49,853 bases of DNA from Candidatus Palauibacter denitrificans (GTDB lineage: Bacteria > Gemmatimonadota > Gemmatimonadetes > Palauibacterales > Palauibacteraceae), in assembly GCA_009841015.1 (NCBI GenBank), contig VXMQ01000114.1, forward strand, positions 1 to 49,853, read 5' to 3'. Positions within the stretch are counted from its first letter, which is position 1; the number at the start of each line of letters is the position of its first letter. The notes under the pieces were generated by a model, which saw nothing but the letters and a program-made list of their open reading frames with translations, made no database searches and was not told the origin of the DNA. Below, piece by piece: positions 8,412-17,789 of this stretch. A program made the translations under genes and the position numbers.

Positions 8412-9767
8412 ATGAACCTCGCTCCCCGCCGCGCGGACCTCGCGCGCATGCTGGAACTGGCCCTCCCGATCGTGACGGTTCAGGTCGGCATCATGATGAT
8501 GGGCGTCGTGGACACGGTCATGGTCGGCCGCCTGTCGGCGACGGATCTCGCCGCCGTCGGCCTGGGAAACATCTACTTCTTCCAGATCGCCGTGTTCGGC
8601 ATGGGCGTGCTCATGTCGCTCGATCCCATCGTCGCGCAGGGCGTGGGGGCGGGGAACCATGAAGCCGCCGCCCGGGGGATACAGCGGGCGTTCGTCCTCA
8701 CTCTGTTCCTGACGGCGATCACGTCCCTGCTCTTCCTGCCCGCGGCGCGCGTGTTCGCCCTGCTGCGGCAGCCCGCGGATGTCGTCCCCGTGGCCGGGGG
8801 CTACGCGCTGGGATCGATCCTCGGGATGCTCCCCTTCTACGCGTTCGTCGTGCTCCGTCAGAGCCTGCAGGCGATGCATCGCGTGGCGCCGATCGTGTGG
8901 ACGATCGCGGGGGCGAACCTCCTGAACGCCTTCCTCAACTGGGTGCTGATCTACGGCAATCTCGGGGTGCCGCAGTTGGGGGCCGTGGGCTCGGCGTGGG
9001 GGTCGAGCCTCGCGCGCTGGTGCATGGCGGTCGCGCTTCTCTGGCTGTCCTGGTCCTCCATGCGTCCCTATCTGGGCCGGTTCCGGCGCGAGGCGCTCGA
9101 CCGGCGCGCGCTCGTGCGCATGGTGCGGCTCGGCACGCCGATCGGCTTCCAGCAGCAACTCGAGTTCGGGGCGTTCGCCGTGATCGGCGTCATGATGGGC
9201 TGGCTGGGCACCGAGGCGATGGCGGGGCACCAGATCGCCCTCAACCTCGCCGCGCTCACCTTCATGGTGCCGTTCGGGATCGCGGCGGCTTCCGCCGTGC
9301 GTGTCGGCCACGCCGTGGGACGCGAGGACATGGACGGGGCGCGCCGGGCCGCGGCCGCGGGGATCCAGCTCAGCGGCGTCTTCATGCTCGCCACCGCGGG
9401 CGCGTTTCTCGCCTTCCCGCGCTTCTGGGCCGGCCTCTATTCGCACGATCTCGCGGTCATCGCCATCGCCGCGTCGCTGATCCCGATCGCCGGCGTCTTC
9501 CAGGTCGCCGATGGCCTCCAGACCGTCGCGGCCGGTGTCTTTCGCGGCGCCGGGGACACCTTCACGCCCTTCCTCGTCAACGCTCTCGGCTTCTGGCTGC
9601 TCGGCGTGCCGGTGAGCTACTTCCTGGCCTTCCGTGCCGACTGGGGCCCGCGCGGCCTGTGGTGGGGCCTGGCCGCCGGACTCGCCGTCGTGGCCGTCCT
9701 CCTCTTTGCCCGCCTGCGCCGGGTCCTCGGCCGCGACGTGCGCCGAGTGGCCATCGACACCCCCTAA
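8412..9767 (+). CDS. MATE family efflux transporter
   Basis: 451 aa, 12 transmembrane helices in two MatE repeats; the first begins ALPIVTVQVGIMMMGVVDTV and the second near GTPIGFQQQLEFGAF. These are cation-coupled exporters of drugs, dyes and metabolites. ATG 8412 is chosen because it starts just ahead of the first helix; a frame extending upstream is the shadow of the MBL gene. No clear ribosome-binding site is seen. The stop is followed directly by a 22-bp repeat array. Confidence 0.92.
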   Translation: MNLAPRRADLARMLELALPIVTVQVGIMMMGVVDTVMVGRLSATDLAAVGLGNIYFFQIAVFGMGVLMSLDPIVAQGVGAGNHEAAARGIQRAFVLTLFLTAITSLLFLPAARVFALLRQPADVVPVAGGYALGSILGMLPFYAFVVLRQSLQAMHRVAPIVWTIAGANLLNAFLNWVLIYGNLGVPQLGAVGSAWGSSLARWCMAVALLWLSWSSMRPYLGRFRREALDRRALVRMVRLGTPIGFQQQLEFGAFAVIGVMMGWLGTEAMAGHQIALNLAALTFMVPFGIAAASAVRVGHAVGREDMDGARRAAAAGIQLSGVFMLATAGAFLAFPRFWAGLYSHDLAVIAIAASLIPIAGVFQVADGLQTVAAGVFRGAGDTFTPFLVNALGFWLLGVPVSYFLAFRADWGPRGLWWGLAAGLAVVAVLLFARLRRVLGRDVRRVAIDTP

Positions 9768-9832
9768 CCTTTCAGATCGACGCGGCCTGACTTTCAATCG
9801 GTCAACGGGAGACTTTCAATCGGTCACGGACG
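9767..9832. repeat. Three 22-bp-spaced direct repeats upstream of the GLPGLI operon
   Basis: The core CTTTCAATCG occurs at 9791 and 9813, within the identical 16-mer GACTTTCAATCGGTCA (9789-9804 and 9811-9826). A degenerate copy (CTTTCAGATCG) begins at 9769. All three are spaced exactly 22 bp, about two helical turns, so they present the same face of the DNA. They lie between the MATE stop and the GLPGLI gene and look like binding sites of a regulator. Confidence 0.6.
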
Positions 9833-9903
9833 ACCCCTCTACAACGTGACCGTGGCGGCGTGTGTCCGATCTAATGGATGACGGACGACAAGCGGCGGGT
9901 TCC

Positions 9904-10755
9904 ATGAGTACAAGACGAAGTACACGACGACGGTTGCGGCAACGGTTCCAGTTCTCCCTGCGGGCGGCCCTCCCGGTGGCCGTTGCGGGCTTTGCGCCGG
10001 CGGCGCTCGGCGCGCAGGCGGGGAGTGTTCACTACGTGCGGTCGGTGCAGTTCGACTTCGAGGTGCCGGAGCGCATGGCGGCGTTTCGCGACCGCCTCGC
10101 GGCGCAGAACACGGCCTCCATGGTCCTCCGCTTCGACGGCGCCCGGTCCATCATGATGCCGGACCCCGATGCGGAAGCGGCGGCCCCCCGCGGCGGCGCC
10201 CGCGACTCGGATCGGATGGATCGCCGCGCCCTCGGGATGGCGCTGCGGCTCAGAATGGGATCGGCCTCCCGCAGCGACCAGGAGGACGTGGTTCAGGCCT
10301 ATGTCGACTTCGGGAGCGGCGCGATCACGGAGACCCGCGAGTTCATGGGGCGCACGTTCCTGATCTCCGGAGACCGGCCCGCGTTTGCGTGGAAGCTCGG
10401 GACCGAACAGCGCGAGTTCCTCGGTTACATGGTCCAGCAGGCGACGGCGGTCCATGACGGATCGGAGATCGAAGCCTGGTTCACGCCCCAGATCCCGGTG
10501 CAGGCGGGCCCCGGCCAGTACGGCGGGCTTCCCGGCCTCATCCTCGTGCTCACGGTCGACGGCGGAGACCTCCTCTACTCGGCGACCGAGGTGAACCTCG
10601 ACGGCCTCGGCGACGTCGCGATCGCGCCCCCGACGGACGGGGAAATGGTCACGCACGAGGAGTACGAAGCCCTCGTGGCGGAGAAGCTCGAGGAAATCCG
10701 GGCCACGCGCGGGGCCGGCAACCGGCGCCGTCCGTTCGACGGGGGGCTCCGATGA
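9904..10755 (+). CDS. GLPGLI family protein
   Basis: 283 aa from ATG 9904; ATG 9874 and GTG 9862 are in-frame alternatives. An arginine-rich N-region and hydrophobic stretch (SLRAALPVAVAGFAPAALGAQ) form a signal peptide. The family-defining motif appears as GQYGGLPGLILVL in the C-terminal half, preceded by YMVQQATAVHDG. GLPGLI proteins are exported, of unknown function, and best known from Bacteroidota, where they sit next to outer-membrane barrels. The same holds here: the stop overlaps the start of the barrel gene (ATGA at 10752). Inference: a periplasmic or surface partner of that barrel. Confidence 0.9.
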   Translation: MSTRRSTRRRLRQRFQFSLRAALPVAVAGFAPAALGAQAGSVHYVRSVQFDFEVPERMAAFRDRLAAQNTASMVLRFDGARSIMMPDPDAEAAAPRGGARDSDRMDRRALGMALRLRMGSASRSDQEDVVQAYVDFGSGAITETREFMGRTFLISGDRPAFAWKLGTEQREFLGYMVQQATAVHDGSEIEAWFTPQIPVQAGPGQYGGLPGLILVLTVDGGDLLYSATEVNLDGLGDVAIAPPTDGEMVTHEEYEALVAEKLEEIRATRGAGNRRRPFDGGLR

Positions 10756-13598
10756 GGCGGCGCGGGCCGATCCTGGCGCTGCTGGCGATCGCGGTGACGA
10801 CCGCGGCCTTCTCGCCCCGTCCCATCGAGGCGCAGGCCGAGTACACGGTGAGCGGCGTGATCGCCGACGCGGACGGCGCGGGACTCAACGGCGCCATGGT
10901 CGTCGCGCTGGCGAAGCCCGACTCGGTCCTCACCCGCTTCACGACCTCCCACGGCGACGGCGTCTTCGCCCTCGGAGATCTCGGACCCGGCGAGTACATC
11001 CTGCAGGTCACCCTGCTCGGATACGGCACGGTGCGGCAGGACCTCTCCCTCGCCGGCGAGGACGTGAACGTCGGCACCATCAACCTCGAGGTGATGGCGG
11101 TGGAGGTGGATCCGCTCGTCGTCACCCTCGACCACGTCCCCTTCCTGAACCGGCGGGACACCCTCGGCTACAACGCACTCGCCTTCCGGACGCGGCCCAA
11201 CGCGACGGTGGAGGATCTCCTCCGCCAGCTTCCGGGCATCGAGGTCGAGACCGACGGATCGATCACGGCGCAGGGCGAAGAGGTCGAGAACGTCCTCGTC
11301 GACGGGAAGGAGTTCTTCGGGGGCGACCCCACGATGGCGACCCAGAACCTGCCCGCCGAGGCCGTGGAGAAGGTGGAGGTCTACGACAAAGAATCGGACA
11401 TGGCCGAGTTCACGGGCATCGCCGACGGCGAGGAAGAGCGGACGATCAACCTGGAGCTCAAGGAAGAGGCGCGGTCGGGCTACTTCGGCCGCACGTCCGG
11501 CGGGCTCGGGGCGGACGTCGACAACGCGTCCGCGGCGCCCGGGTTCGGCGAGTCGGTGGCCGCGCGGCGGCTGTCCGGCGGCGAATCCGGGACGGTGGCC
11601 GGCGGCATTCCGTACGCGGGCGCCGTGTCGATCAACCGCTTTTCGCCCACCACGCAGCTTGCCCTCCTCGGGAGCGCGAACAACGTGAACCAGGCCGGGT
11701 TCGGGTGGGGCGACGCCATGTCGTTCGGCGGACGGGATTTCGGCCGCGGCGGCGGGGGCGACGACGGGCTCACCGAGACCCGCATGCTGGCGTTCAACGT
11801 CAACCACGACTTCGGCGGGACCGACGACCACTGGATCCGGACGAGCTACCGCATCAGCACGCTCGACAACTTCCAGAACGAAACGCGCAGGCAGGAGCAA
11901 CTCCTCGGCACGAGCGCGTCATCCCTCGTAGACCGCGCCACGCGCACGGACACCGAGAACTCGTCGCACCGCGTCAACCTGAACTCCCAGTTCACGCTCG
12001 CCGAGGGCCACGAACTGCGGCTGCGCGGGAATCTGAACACCCGCGCCTCCCTTCTCGACCGCGTGGACTTCCAGGACACGCGCTCCGGGACCGGGCAGTT
12101 TCTCACGGCCGCGGCGACGAACTACGACGTGGACAGCGATGACGTGGGCGGCGATGCCCGGCTGACGTGGCGCAAGCGGCTCGACGACAGCGGGCGGAGC
12201 CTCTTCGCGGAGGCCCGGGTGAACCTCAGCGACTCCGACCGCCTCACGAACCTCGCGTCGTCGATCGAGGGCAATGAGGAGAACCCGCGGGCGCGGGCCG
12301 GCGACGTACTGCAGGAGCAGACGAATCTCGGCCAGACGCTGACGCACTCCGTCCGGCTGTCCATGACGCAGCCCATGCCCTGGGAATCCATGCTCGAGGT
12401 CTCCGGCGAGCGGAGCGCGACCGCCGAGGACGAGAACCAGTCGGTGTTCGATATCGGGCCCGATGGCCGCACGCTGAACCCGCTGCTCACCTCGGGGTTC
12501 GAGCGGACGTACAGCTATCTGCGCGGGGGTTTTCGCTTCAACCGCACGAGCGAGGCCGGACGGCTCGTGCTCGGACTGCGCCTGCAGGGCTCGAACCTCG
12601 AGGGGACGATCCTCGACCGGAGCGAGGAGATCTCCAACGGGTACACCCACGTGCTGCCCAACGCCGAGTACCGGATGCAGCTCGACGAGATGCGCACGCT
12701 CCAGTTCCGGTATTCGACGTCGACGCGCGAACCTCGCATGACGGATCTCCAGCCCTTCGTCGACAACCGCGATCCGCTGCGGATCCGGATGGGGAACCCT
12801 GACCTGCAGCCCGAATACACGCACCGCCTGCGGACGGAGTACCGTTTCTTCGACATGTTCAGCTTCGTCAACCTGTTCACCTGGGCGAACGTCAGCGTCA
12901 CGACGAACGACATCGCCCAGTCCCGAACGGTGACGCAGCGGGGACTCCAGACGATCTCGCCCGTGAACCTCGGGAACGCATGGTCGGCGAACGGCGGCAC
13001 GAGTTTCGGGCGGCCGCTGCGCTGGATGGGCGGGCAGGTGGACCTGAACTACGACCTCCGCTATTCCAGTTCGAACGAGTTCGTGAACCAGGTCGAAAAC
13101 CGGAGCCGGTCGCTGTCGCATACGTTCGGGATCGAACTCGAGAACCGCGCCAAGGAGGATTACGACGTGCGCGGCGGCGCCAAGCTGACGCTCAGCGACG
13201 TCAGCTATTCCCTGAACGAGGAGTTGAACGAGGACTACGTCAACTCGACGCTGTACGGGAGCGCCGACTTCTACCTCGGGGCGTGGACGCTGGGTACGGA
13301 GTTCCAGTGGCGGCTCTACGATCAGGACCTGTTCGGTCCGGGGCGGAACGTCGCGCTGTGGGAAGCGTCCCTGCAGCGCCGCATCCTGAACGACCAGGCC
13401 GAGATCCGACTGGTGGCGTTCGACCTGCTGGGCCAGAATCAGGGGGTCACGTACACGAACTCGCCCGGCTTCATCCAGGAGCGCCGGGTCGAGTCGCTCA
13501 CGCAGTACGTGATGCTGAACTTCACCTGGTATCTCGGGAACCGCTCGATGGCCAGCGGGGGCGGCAGGGGTCGCGGCGGAGACCGCTTCCGCAGGTAG
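10752..13598 (+). CDS. TonB-dependent-receptor-like outer membrane protein with carboxypeptidase-regulatory-like domain
   Basis: 948 aa. Signal peptide (about residues 1-27), then a CarboxypepD_reg-like beta-sandwich (YTVSGVIADADGAGLNGA, residues about 31-110), a plug-like domain (ATVEDLLRQLPGIEVE, NVLVDGKEFFGGDP, AVEKVEVYDK), and a long barrel with alternating aromatic strands such as LRTEYRFFDMFSFVNLFTWA. The C-terminal strand VMLNFTWYLGNRS precedes a Gly/Arg-rich tail. This is the OMP_b-brl_3 type. It is translationally coupled to the GLPGLI gene. Role inferred: outer-membrane uptake or export of an unknown substrate. Confidence 0.92.
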   Translation: MRRRGPILALLAIAVTTAAFSPRPIEAQAEYTVSGVIADADGAGLNGAMVVALAKPDSVLTRFTTSHGDGVFALGDLGPGEYILQVTLLGYGTVRQDLSLAGEDVNVGTINLEVMAVEVDPLVVTLDHVPFLNRRDTLGYNALAFRTRPNATVEDLLRQLPGIEVETDGSITAQGEEVENVLVDGKEFFGGDPTMATQNLPAEAVEKVEVYDKESDMAEFTGIADGEEERTINLELKEEARSGYFGRTSGGLGADVDNASAAPGFGESVAARRLSGGESGTVAGGIPYAGAVSINRFSPTTQLALLGSANNVNQAGFGWGDAMSFGGRDFGRGGGGDDGLTETRMLAFNVNHDFGGTDDHWIRTSYRISTLDNFQNETRRQEQLLGTSASSLVDRATRTDTENSSHRVNLNSQFTLAEGHELRLRGNLNTRASLLDRVDFQDTRSGTGQFLTAAATNYDVDSDDVGGDARLTWRKRLDDSGRSLFAEARVNLSDSDRLTNLASSIEGNEENPRARAGDVLQEQTNLGQTLTHSVRLSMTQPMPWESMLEVSGERSATAEDENQSVFDIGPDGRTLNPLLTSGFERTYSYLRGGFRFNRTSEAGRLVLGLRLQGSNLEGTILDRSEEISNGYTHVLPNAEYRMQLDEMRTLQFRYSTSTREPRMTDLQPFVDNRDPLRIRMGNPDLQPEYTHRLRTEYRFFDMFSFVNLFTWANVSVTTNDIAQSRTVTQRGLQTISPVNLGNAWSANGGTSFGRPLRWMGGQVDLNYDLRYSSSNEFVNQVENRSRSLSHTFGIELENRAKEDYDVRGGAKLTLSDVSYSLNEELNEDYVNSTLYGSADFYLGAWTLGTEFQWRLYDQDLFGPGRNVALWEASLQRRILNDQAEIRLVAFDLLGQNQGVTYTNSPGFIQERRVESLTQYVMLNFTWYLGNRSMASGGGRGRGGDRFRR

Positions 13599-13634
13599 CC
13601 CGAAAACAGCTTCCGGCACAGCGCGGGGTTCGTT

Positions 13635-14720
13635 ATGACCGAACCGACAGGTGGGCGCGTCGTCTCGCTGGACGCGTTCCGGGGCCTGACGATCGCGGCG
13701 ATGATCCTCGTCAACAACCCCGGCAGCTGGGCCTACGTCTACGCGCCCCTGGCCCACGCGCAGTGGCACGGGTGGACGCCGACCGACCTCATCTTCCCCT
13801 ACTTCCTCTTCATCGTCGGCGTCGCCCTCCCCTTCTCCTTCTCGCGCCGCCTCGCCGAGGGAGCCGGACGGGGCCGGCTGTTCCGGCACGTGGTGCGGCG
13901 CTCGCTCATCCTCATCGGGCTCGGGCTCGCGATGCGGGCGATTCCCGACTTCGACCTGTTCGACATGCGCCTCTACGGCGTGCTGCAGCGGATCGGCCTC
14001 GTCTACTGCGCGGCGGCCGCGCTCTACCTGTGGGGCTCCGCGCGCGTGCGGTGGATCGCGGTGGGCGTGCTCCTCCTCGGGTACTGGGCCCTCGTCGCGG
14101 GGGACCTGACGCCGGACGGGAACCTCGGGGCCCGGATCGACCGGTTCCTCATGGGCGACCGGCTGTGGCAGGGGACGTGGGATCCGGAAGGACTCCTCTC
14201 GACGCTGCCGGCCATCGGGACGTGCCTCCTGGGGATCTTCTGCGGCGAGTGGCTGCGGTCGGATCGCTCCGGTGGCCAGATCTCGCGCGGAATGTGGATC
14301 GTCGGCGCCTGGCTCGTCGTGCTGGGATTTCTGTGGGACACGGTGTTCCCGATCAACAAGAACCTGTGGTCGAGTTCATACGTCCTCTTCACGGCCGGGA
14401 CGGCGCTCCTCCTGTTCGGCGCGATGTACTGGCTGATCGACGTGAAGCGGCTGCGCGGGGCGTGGGTGACGCCGTTGGTCGTGTACGGCATGAACTCGAT
14501 CGCCGTGTTCGTCGCCTCCGGCATGTTCGCGAAGACGCTGGCCCGGATCCGGGTCGGGGACGACGGGGGCATGCCGCTGAGCGCGTGGCTGTACGAGCAC
14601 GCGTTCCGGTCGTGGGCGGGGGACTACGGCGGGTCGCTGGCCATGGCGCTGGCCCAGGTCGCCTTCTGGCTGGGCATCATGTGGCTGCTCCATCGCCGCC
14701 GCATCTACATCAGGATCTGA
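13635..14720 (+). CDS. Membrane acyltransferase, DUF5009/heparan-alpha-glucosaminide N-acetyltransferase-like (NagX type)
   Basis: 361 aa, about 10 transmembrane helices. The N-terminus is diagnostic: RVVSLDAFRGLTIAAMILVN, then GWTPTDLIFPYFLFIVGVA with the D-x-I-F-P-x-F-x-F signature of COG4299. Relatives include human HGSNAT, which acetylates terminal glucosamine across the lysosomal membrane, and bacterial NagX from chitin-utilisation operons. Bacterial function is mostly inferred: transmembrane acetylation of amino sugars. It stands alone here, 36 bp after the barrel gene. Confidence 0.9.
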   Translation: MTEPTGGRVVSLDAFRGLTIAAMILVNNPGSWAYVYAPLAHAQWHGWTPTDLIFPYFLFIVGVALPFSFSRRLAEGAGRGRLFRHVVRRSLILIGLGLAMRAIPDFDLFDMRLYGVLQRIGLVYCAAAALYLWGSARVRWIAVGVLLLGYWALVAGDLTPDGNLGARIDRFLMGDRLWQGTWDPEGLLSTLPAIGTCLLGIFCGEWLRSDRSGGQISRGMWIVGAWLVVLGFLWDTVFPINKNLWSSSYVLFTAGTALLLFGAMYWLIDVKRLRGAWVTPLVVYGMNSIAVFVASGMFAKTLARIRVGDDGGMPLSAWLYEHAFRSWAGDYGGSLAMALAQVAFWLGIMWLLHRRRIYIRI

Positions 14721-14740
14721 CCCGCCCGGCAGAGCCTGGC

Positions 14741-14766
14741 GGCTCCGTGGCAAAGCCCTGCTGCTA
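14741..14766 (-). repeat. Convergent-junction repeat, copy 2 (reverse orientation)
   Basis: Read on the minus strand it begins with the TAG stop of the molybdenum-hydroxylase gene and continues GCAGGGCTTTGCCACGGAGC, matching the elements at 7586 and 39172. It also holds part of a GAGCC-TGGC-GGCTC hairpin (14732-14745). Confidence 0.5.
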
Positions 14767-17181
14767 CACTCCCGCTGCCGTGAGTTCTGCGAGTACGCGC
14801 TCGGGACGGAGAGGGATGCGCCGCATGCGCACGCCGGTCGCATCGTAGATCGCGTTCGCGACCGCCGCGGGGACCGTGCGGTGCGAGGGCTCGCCCGCCC
14901 CGTAGTGCGGCAGGTCCGGCCGGTCCGGGTTCGGGTCGCCGTTGACGGTCACGACATCGATCCGCTCGGGCGCGTCCCGGTGCGTGATGGTCGGGTGCGT
15001 CCGCCAGTCGACGCTGGTGACCCTCTCGCCGTCGAACTGCACCTCCTCGAACAGGGTCCGGCTGATCCCGTGCAGGAGATTCCCCTGGATCGTGTTCTCG
15101 AGGCCATCGGGGTTGATCACGAGGCCGCAGTCGTGCGCGCACATCATGCGCTTGACCCACACGCGCCCACTCTCCCGGTCGACCTCGACCTCCGCGATCG
15201 TCGCGACGGCCGTCTGTATGCGGTACGCGTATGAGATCCCGCGCCCGGTGAGGATGCGCCCGTCGCCCGGCTCCCGGGGTGAGGGTCGCGGATCCCAGCC
15301 GAACGCCTCGGCCGCCGCCTCGACAACGGCGATCGAGCGGGCCCGACGGAACGTCGCGTCGTCCGCTGTCGTCGCCCGCAGCAGGCGGAGCCGGAACTCG
15401 ACCGGGTCCGCGTTCGCGGCCGCGGCCATCTCATCGATGAACGACTCACCGGCGAAGGTCGTCTGCGGGCCGTTGGGGTCCCGCAGGTTGCCGGTGCGAA
15501 GCGGCGTCTCGAAGGCGAGCGGGAAACGGACCGCCCGCGTCTCCTCCCGACGGTGCGGGATGTGGTACATCTCGTCCGGGCCGCGGCCGCCGCCGGGGGA
15601 TGGGCGCTCGGGCCGGATCCCCATGAGCTGGGCGATGAGTACGGTGTCCGCCTGGTTGTAGCCGACATGCGCGTAGTTCGCGATCCGGGCGCGATAGTCG
15701 AGCGCGACCACGTGGCCGGCGTCGTCCAGCCCCCCGCGCAGATCGATGGCGAAGGCCGGACCCTTCGTGTCCCACGCCGTCTCCTCATGCCGCATCCACT
15801 GCACCCGAACCGGCCCCCCCAGCTCCCGCGCCAGGTAGGCCGCCTCGAAGCCGGCGTCGTCAGCCGCCGTGCGCCCGTAGAGCTGCGGCCCCTCCATCCA
15901 GATCACCCGCACCCGCTCCGGCGGCATGCCGAGGAACTCGGCGATCCCGGTGCGGTGGCTGTAGGGCTTCATGTCGTTCGTGTAGACCGTCATCTGCCCG
16001 TCCGAGGGGTCGGCTACGGCATGGGCAGGCCCGATCGCGGTGTGCCCCTGGAAGGGGATGTCGTAGCCGGCTTCGACGATCGTCGCCGCGCCCGCGAGCG
16101 CCGCGTCGGGATCCCCTTCCACGCGGGCACGGGGAGATGCTCCGGTCTCCGCGCCGACGGGGGTCGCGCCGCGCATGTAATCGAAGAGGTCCTCGGAGGA
16201 CGGGAAGGGCGCCGTCTCCGGCTTCTCCCACTCGAGGGCGAGGCTCTCCGCCGCCCTGATTGCCTGTTCCTCCCGCTCGCAGACAACCGCGACGTAGTTC
16301 CCCTCTCGGAAAACACGGATGAAGCCGGGGATGTCGCGCACGGACGATTCGTCGATGGAGACGAGCTTCGCGCCCGCGAAGGGGGGGCGCACGTTCCGCG
16401 CGTGGACCATGCCGGGGAGTCGCACGTCGACCGCCCATTCGAGCGACCCGTCGACCTTCCCGGGGATGTCGTACCGCGGGAGGGATTGCCCGACGATCTT
16501 CAGTTCCTGTACCGGCTTCACGGCCGCGAGGCCGGTGGTCTCGTTGACGTTCCTGCCCGTGAGGGCGACATCGAAGCGCCTTCCGCCGATCAGGTCGCCG
16601 TAGGTCGCCGTGCGGGCGGGATCGGCCGCCACGGAGACGACGCCCTCATTGACGGTGAGTTCGTCGGCCGGGACGTCGAAGCGCTCCGAAGCCAGTTCCA
16701 GCAGGACGCGCCGCGCTTCCGCCGCGACCCGCCGCGCCGGCAGGGCGTCCCGCTCGATCGCGTCCGAGCCGCCCGACCCTCCTTGGTCGACCGTCATGTC
16801 GGTGCGGCCCATGACGAGCGTGGCCCGGTCGTAGGCGAGGTCGAGTTCGTCGCACATCATCTGCCGCATGGCGGTCCCGGTCCCCTGCCCGCCGTCCGTC
16901 TTGCCGACGTAGAAGGTGGCCGTGCCGTCCTCGTGCACGACGAGCCACGAGTCGAGCTGGAGGAAGTCCGGATCCGGATACGGGTTCGCCTCGCCGGGGT
17001 CCGCGGAGCCATTCCGGCCGGGCCCCGCCCCACCGATGCTGCCCCCGCCGCTGAAGCCCACGCTGCTGAAGCCGAGGACGAACAGCCCCGATGTCCTGAG
17101 GAAGTCCCGGCGGGAAGTGCCGCCCTCCCACCGGGCGAGCGCGTCGTCGAGTCTCGCGGACAACTCCACCGGGCGCCTCAC
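14764..17181 (-). CDS. Xanthine dehydrogenase family molybdopterin-binding subunit, Tat-exported
   Basis: 805 aa, GTG start overlapping the stop of the 2Fe-2S subunit gene (GTGA at 17178-17181). A Tat signal TSRRDFLRTSG (residues 22-32) precedes a hydrophobic stretch. The aldehyde-oxidase/xanthine-dehydrogenase fold follows, with FAGESFIDEMAAAANADP and the catalytic glutamate E764 in GAGEPSHRTVPAAV. This resembles the large subunit of isoquinoline 1-oxidoreductase and periplasmic aldehyde oxidoreductases. It hydroxylates an aldehyde or N-heterocycle in the periplasm. No FAD-subunit gene is present, so electrons probably go to a cytochrome c or quinone. The substrate is unknown. Confidence 0.93.
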   Translation of the reverse strand: MRRPVELSARLDDALARWEGGTSRRDFLRTSGLFVLGFSSVGFSGGGSIGGAGPGRNGSADPGEANPYPDPDFLQLDSWLVVHEDGTATFYVGKTDGGQGTGTAMRQMMCDELDLAYDRATLVMGRTDMTVDQGGSGGSDAIERDALPARRVAAEARRVLLELASERFDVPADELTVNEGVVSVAADPARTATYGDLIGGRRFDVALTGRNVNETTGLAAVKPVQELKIVGQSLPRYDIPGKVDGSLEWAVDVRLPGMVHARNVRPPFAGAKLVSIDESSVRDIPGFIRVFREGNYVAVVCEREEQAIRAAESLALEWEKPETAPFPSSEDLFDYMRGATPVGAETGASPRARVEGDPDAALAGAATIVEAGYDIPFQGHTAIGPAHAVADPSDGQMTVYTNDMKPYSHRTGIAEFLGMPPERVRVIWMEGPQLYGRTAADDAGFEAAYLARELGGPVRVQWMRHEETAWDTKGPAFAIDLRGGLDDAGHVVALDYRARIANYAHVGYNQADTVLIAQLMGIRPERPSPGGGRGPDEMYHIPHRREETRAVRFPLAFETPLRTGNLRDPNGPQTTFAGESFIDEMAAAANADPVEFRLRLLRATTADDATFRRARSIAVVEAAAEAFGWDPRPSPREPGDGRILTGRGISYAYRIQTAVATIAEVEVDRESGRVWVKRMMCAHDCGLVINPDGLENTIQGNLLHGISRTLFEEVQFDGERVTSVDWRTHPTITHRDAPERIDVVTVNGDPNPDRPDLPHYGAGEPSHRTVPAAVANAIYDATGVRMRRIPLRPERVLAELTAAGV

Positions 17182-17702
17182 CGCTCCACCTCGGCGCCGG
17201 CCGCGGCGGCCTCGGCAGCATCGTTGGCCCCGCCGTCCCCGTTCGCCATCGCCTCCGAGGCGCGTTTCACGGCGGACTGGACTCGGTAGTACGTCATGCA
17301 GCGGCAGAGGGCACCGTTCATCCCCTGCCGGATCTCCTCATCGCTCGGGTTCGGATTGCGGTCGAGGAGCGCCTTTGCGGTGAGGATCTGGCCGTTCTGG
17401 CAGTACCCGCACTGCGGCACCTGCTCGTCGATCCACGCCTGCTGCACGGGATCCAGCTCGCCACCGGCCGACAGCCCCTCGAGCGTGGTGATCTCTCCCT
17501 CCGCGCGGGACACCGGGCGCATGCACGAGCGGATCGCCCGGCCGTCCATGAGAACCGTGCACGTCCCGCACTGGCCGAGGCCGCAACCGAACCGTGGCCC
17601 GCGGAGGCCGAGATCGTTCCGGAGGACGTAGAGCAGCGGCGTCGAGGGTTCCACGTCCAGCGCATACGTCTCGCCATTCACCCTGAGCGTGACTTCACTC
17701 AT
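17178..17702 (-). CDS. (2Fe-2S)-binding subunit of molybdenum hydroxylase
   Basis: 174 aa. Plant-ferredoxin-type cluster ligands C40, C45, C48 and C60, and the second cluster motifs QCGYCQNG and LCRC, are all present, as in XdhC/IorA-type subunits. ATG 17702 follows a strong ribosome-binding site (GGAAGGGAGTG); an in-frame extension to 17759 would only encode a Gly-Glu-Val repeat. No Tat signal of its own: it is probably carried out by the Tat-bearing Mo subunit. Ala/Glu-rich C-terminal tail after residue 150. Confidence 0.94.
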   Translation of the reverse strand: MSEVTLRVNGETYALDVEPSTPLLYVLRNDLGLRGPRFGCGLGQCGTCTVLMDGRAIRSCMRPVSRAEGEITTLEGLSAGGELDPVQQAWIDEQVPQCGYCQNGQILTAKALLDRNPNPSDEEIRQGMNGALCRCMTYYRVQSAVKRASEAMANGDGGANDAAEAAAAGAEVER

Positions 17703-17720
17703 CGAATCACTCCCTTCCTG

Positions 17721-17747
17721 GACCTCCCCGACCTCCCCGACCTCCCC
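17721..17747. repeat. 9-bp tandem repeat (3 copies) in the leader of the 2Fe-2S subunit gene
   Basis: GACCTCCCC is repeated three times without spacers, followed by a degraded copy (AACTTCC), 19-45 bp upstream of the start codon. Slippage-prone, so it could vary in length between strains. Confidence 0.6.
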
Positions 17748-17789
17748 AACTTCCGTCACAACCTCCGCACCGAACTGCGCGACCGCAGC

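Noticed and set aside
11919..13889. 656-codon frame opposite the outer-membrane barrel gene
   Set aside because: Biased composition, no signal or domain, and the plus-strand frame has clear family signatures throughout.
15553..17289. 578-codon frame antisense to the molybdenum hydroxylase
   Set aside because: Shadow of a strongly supported gene on the other strand; composition typical of antisense frames in GC-rich DNA.
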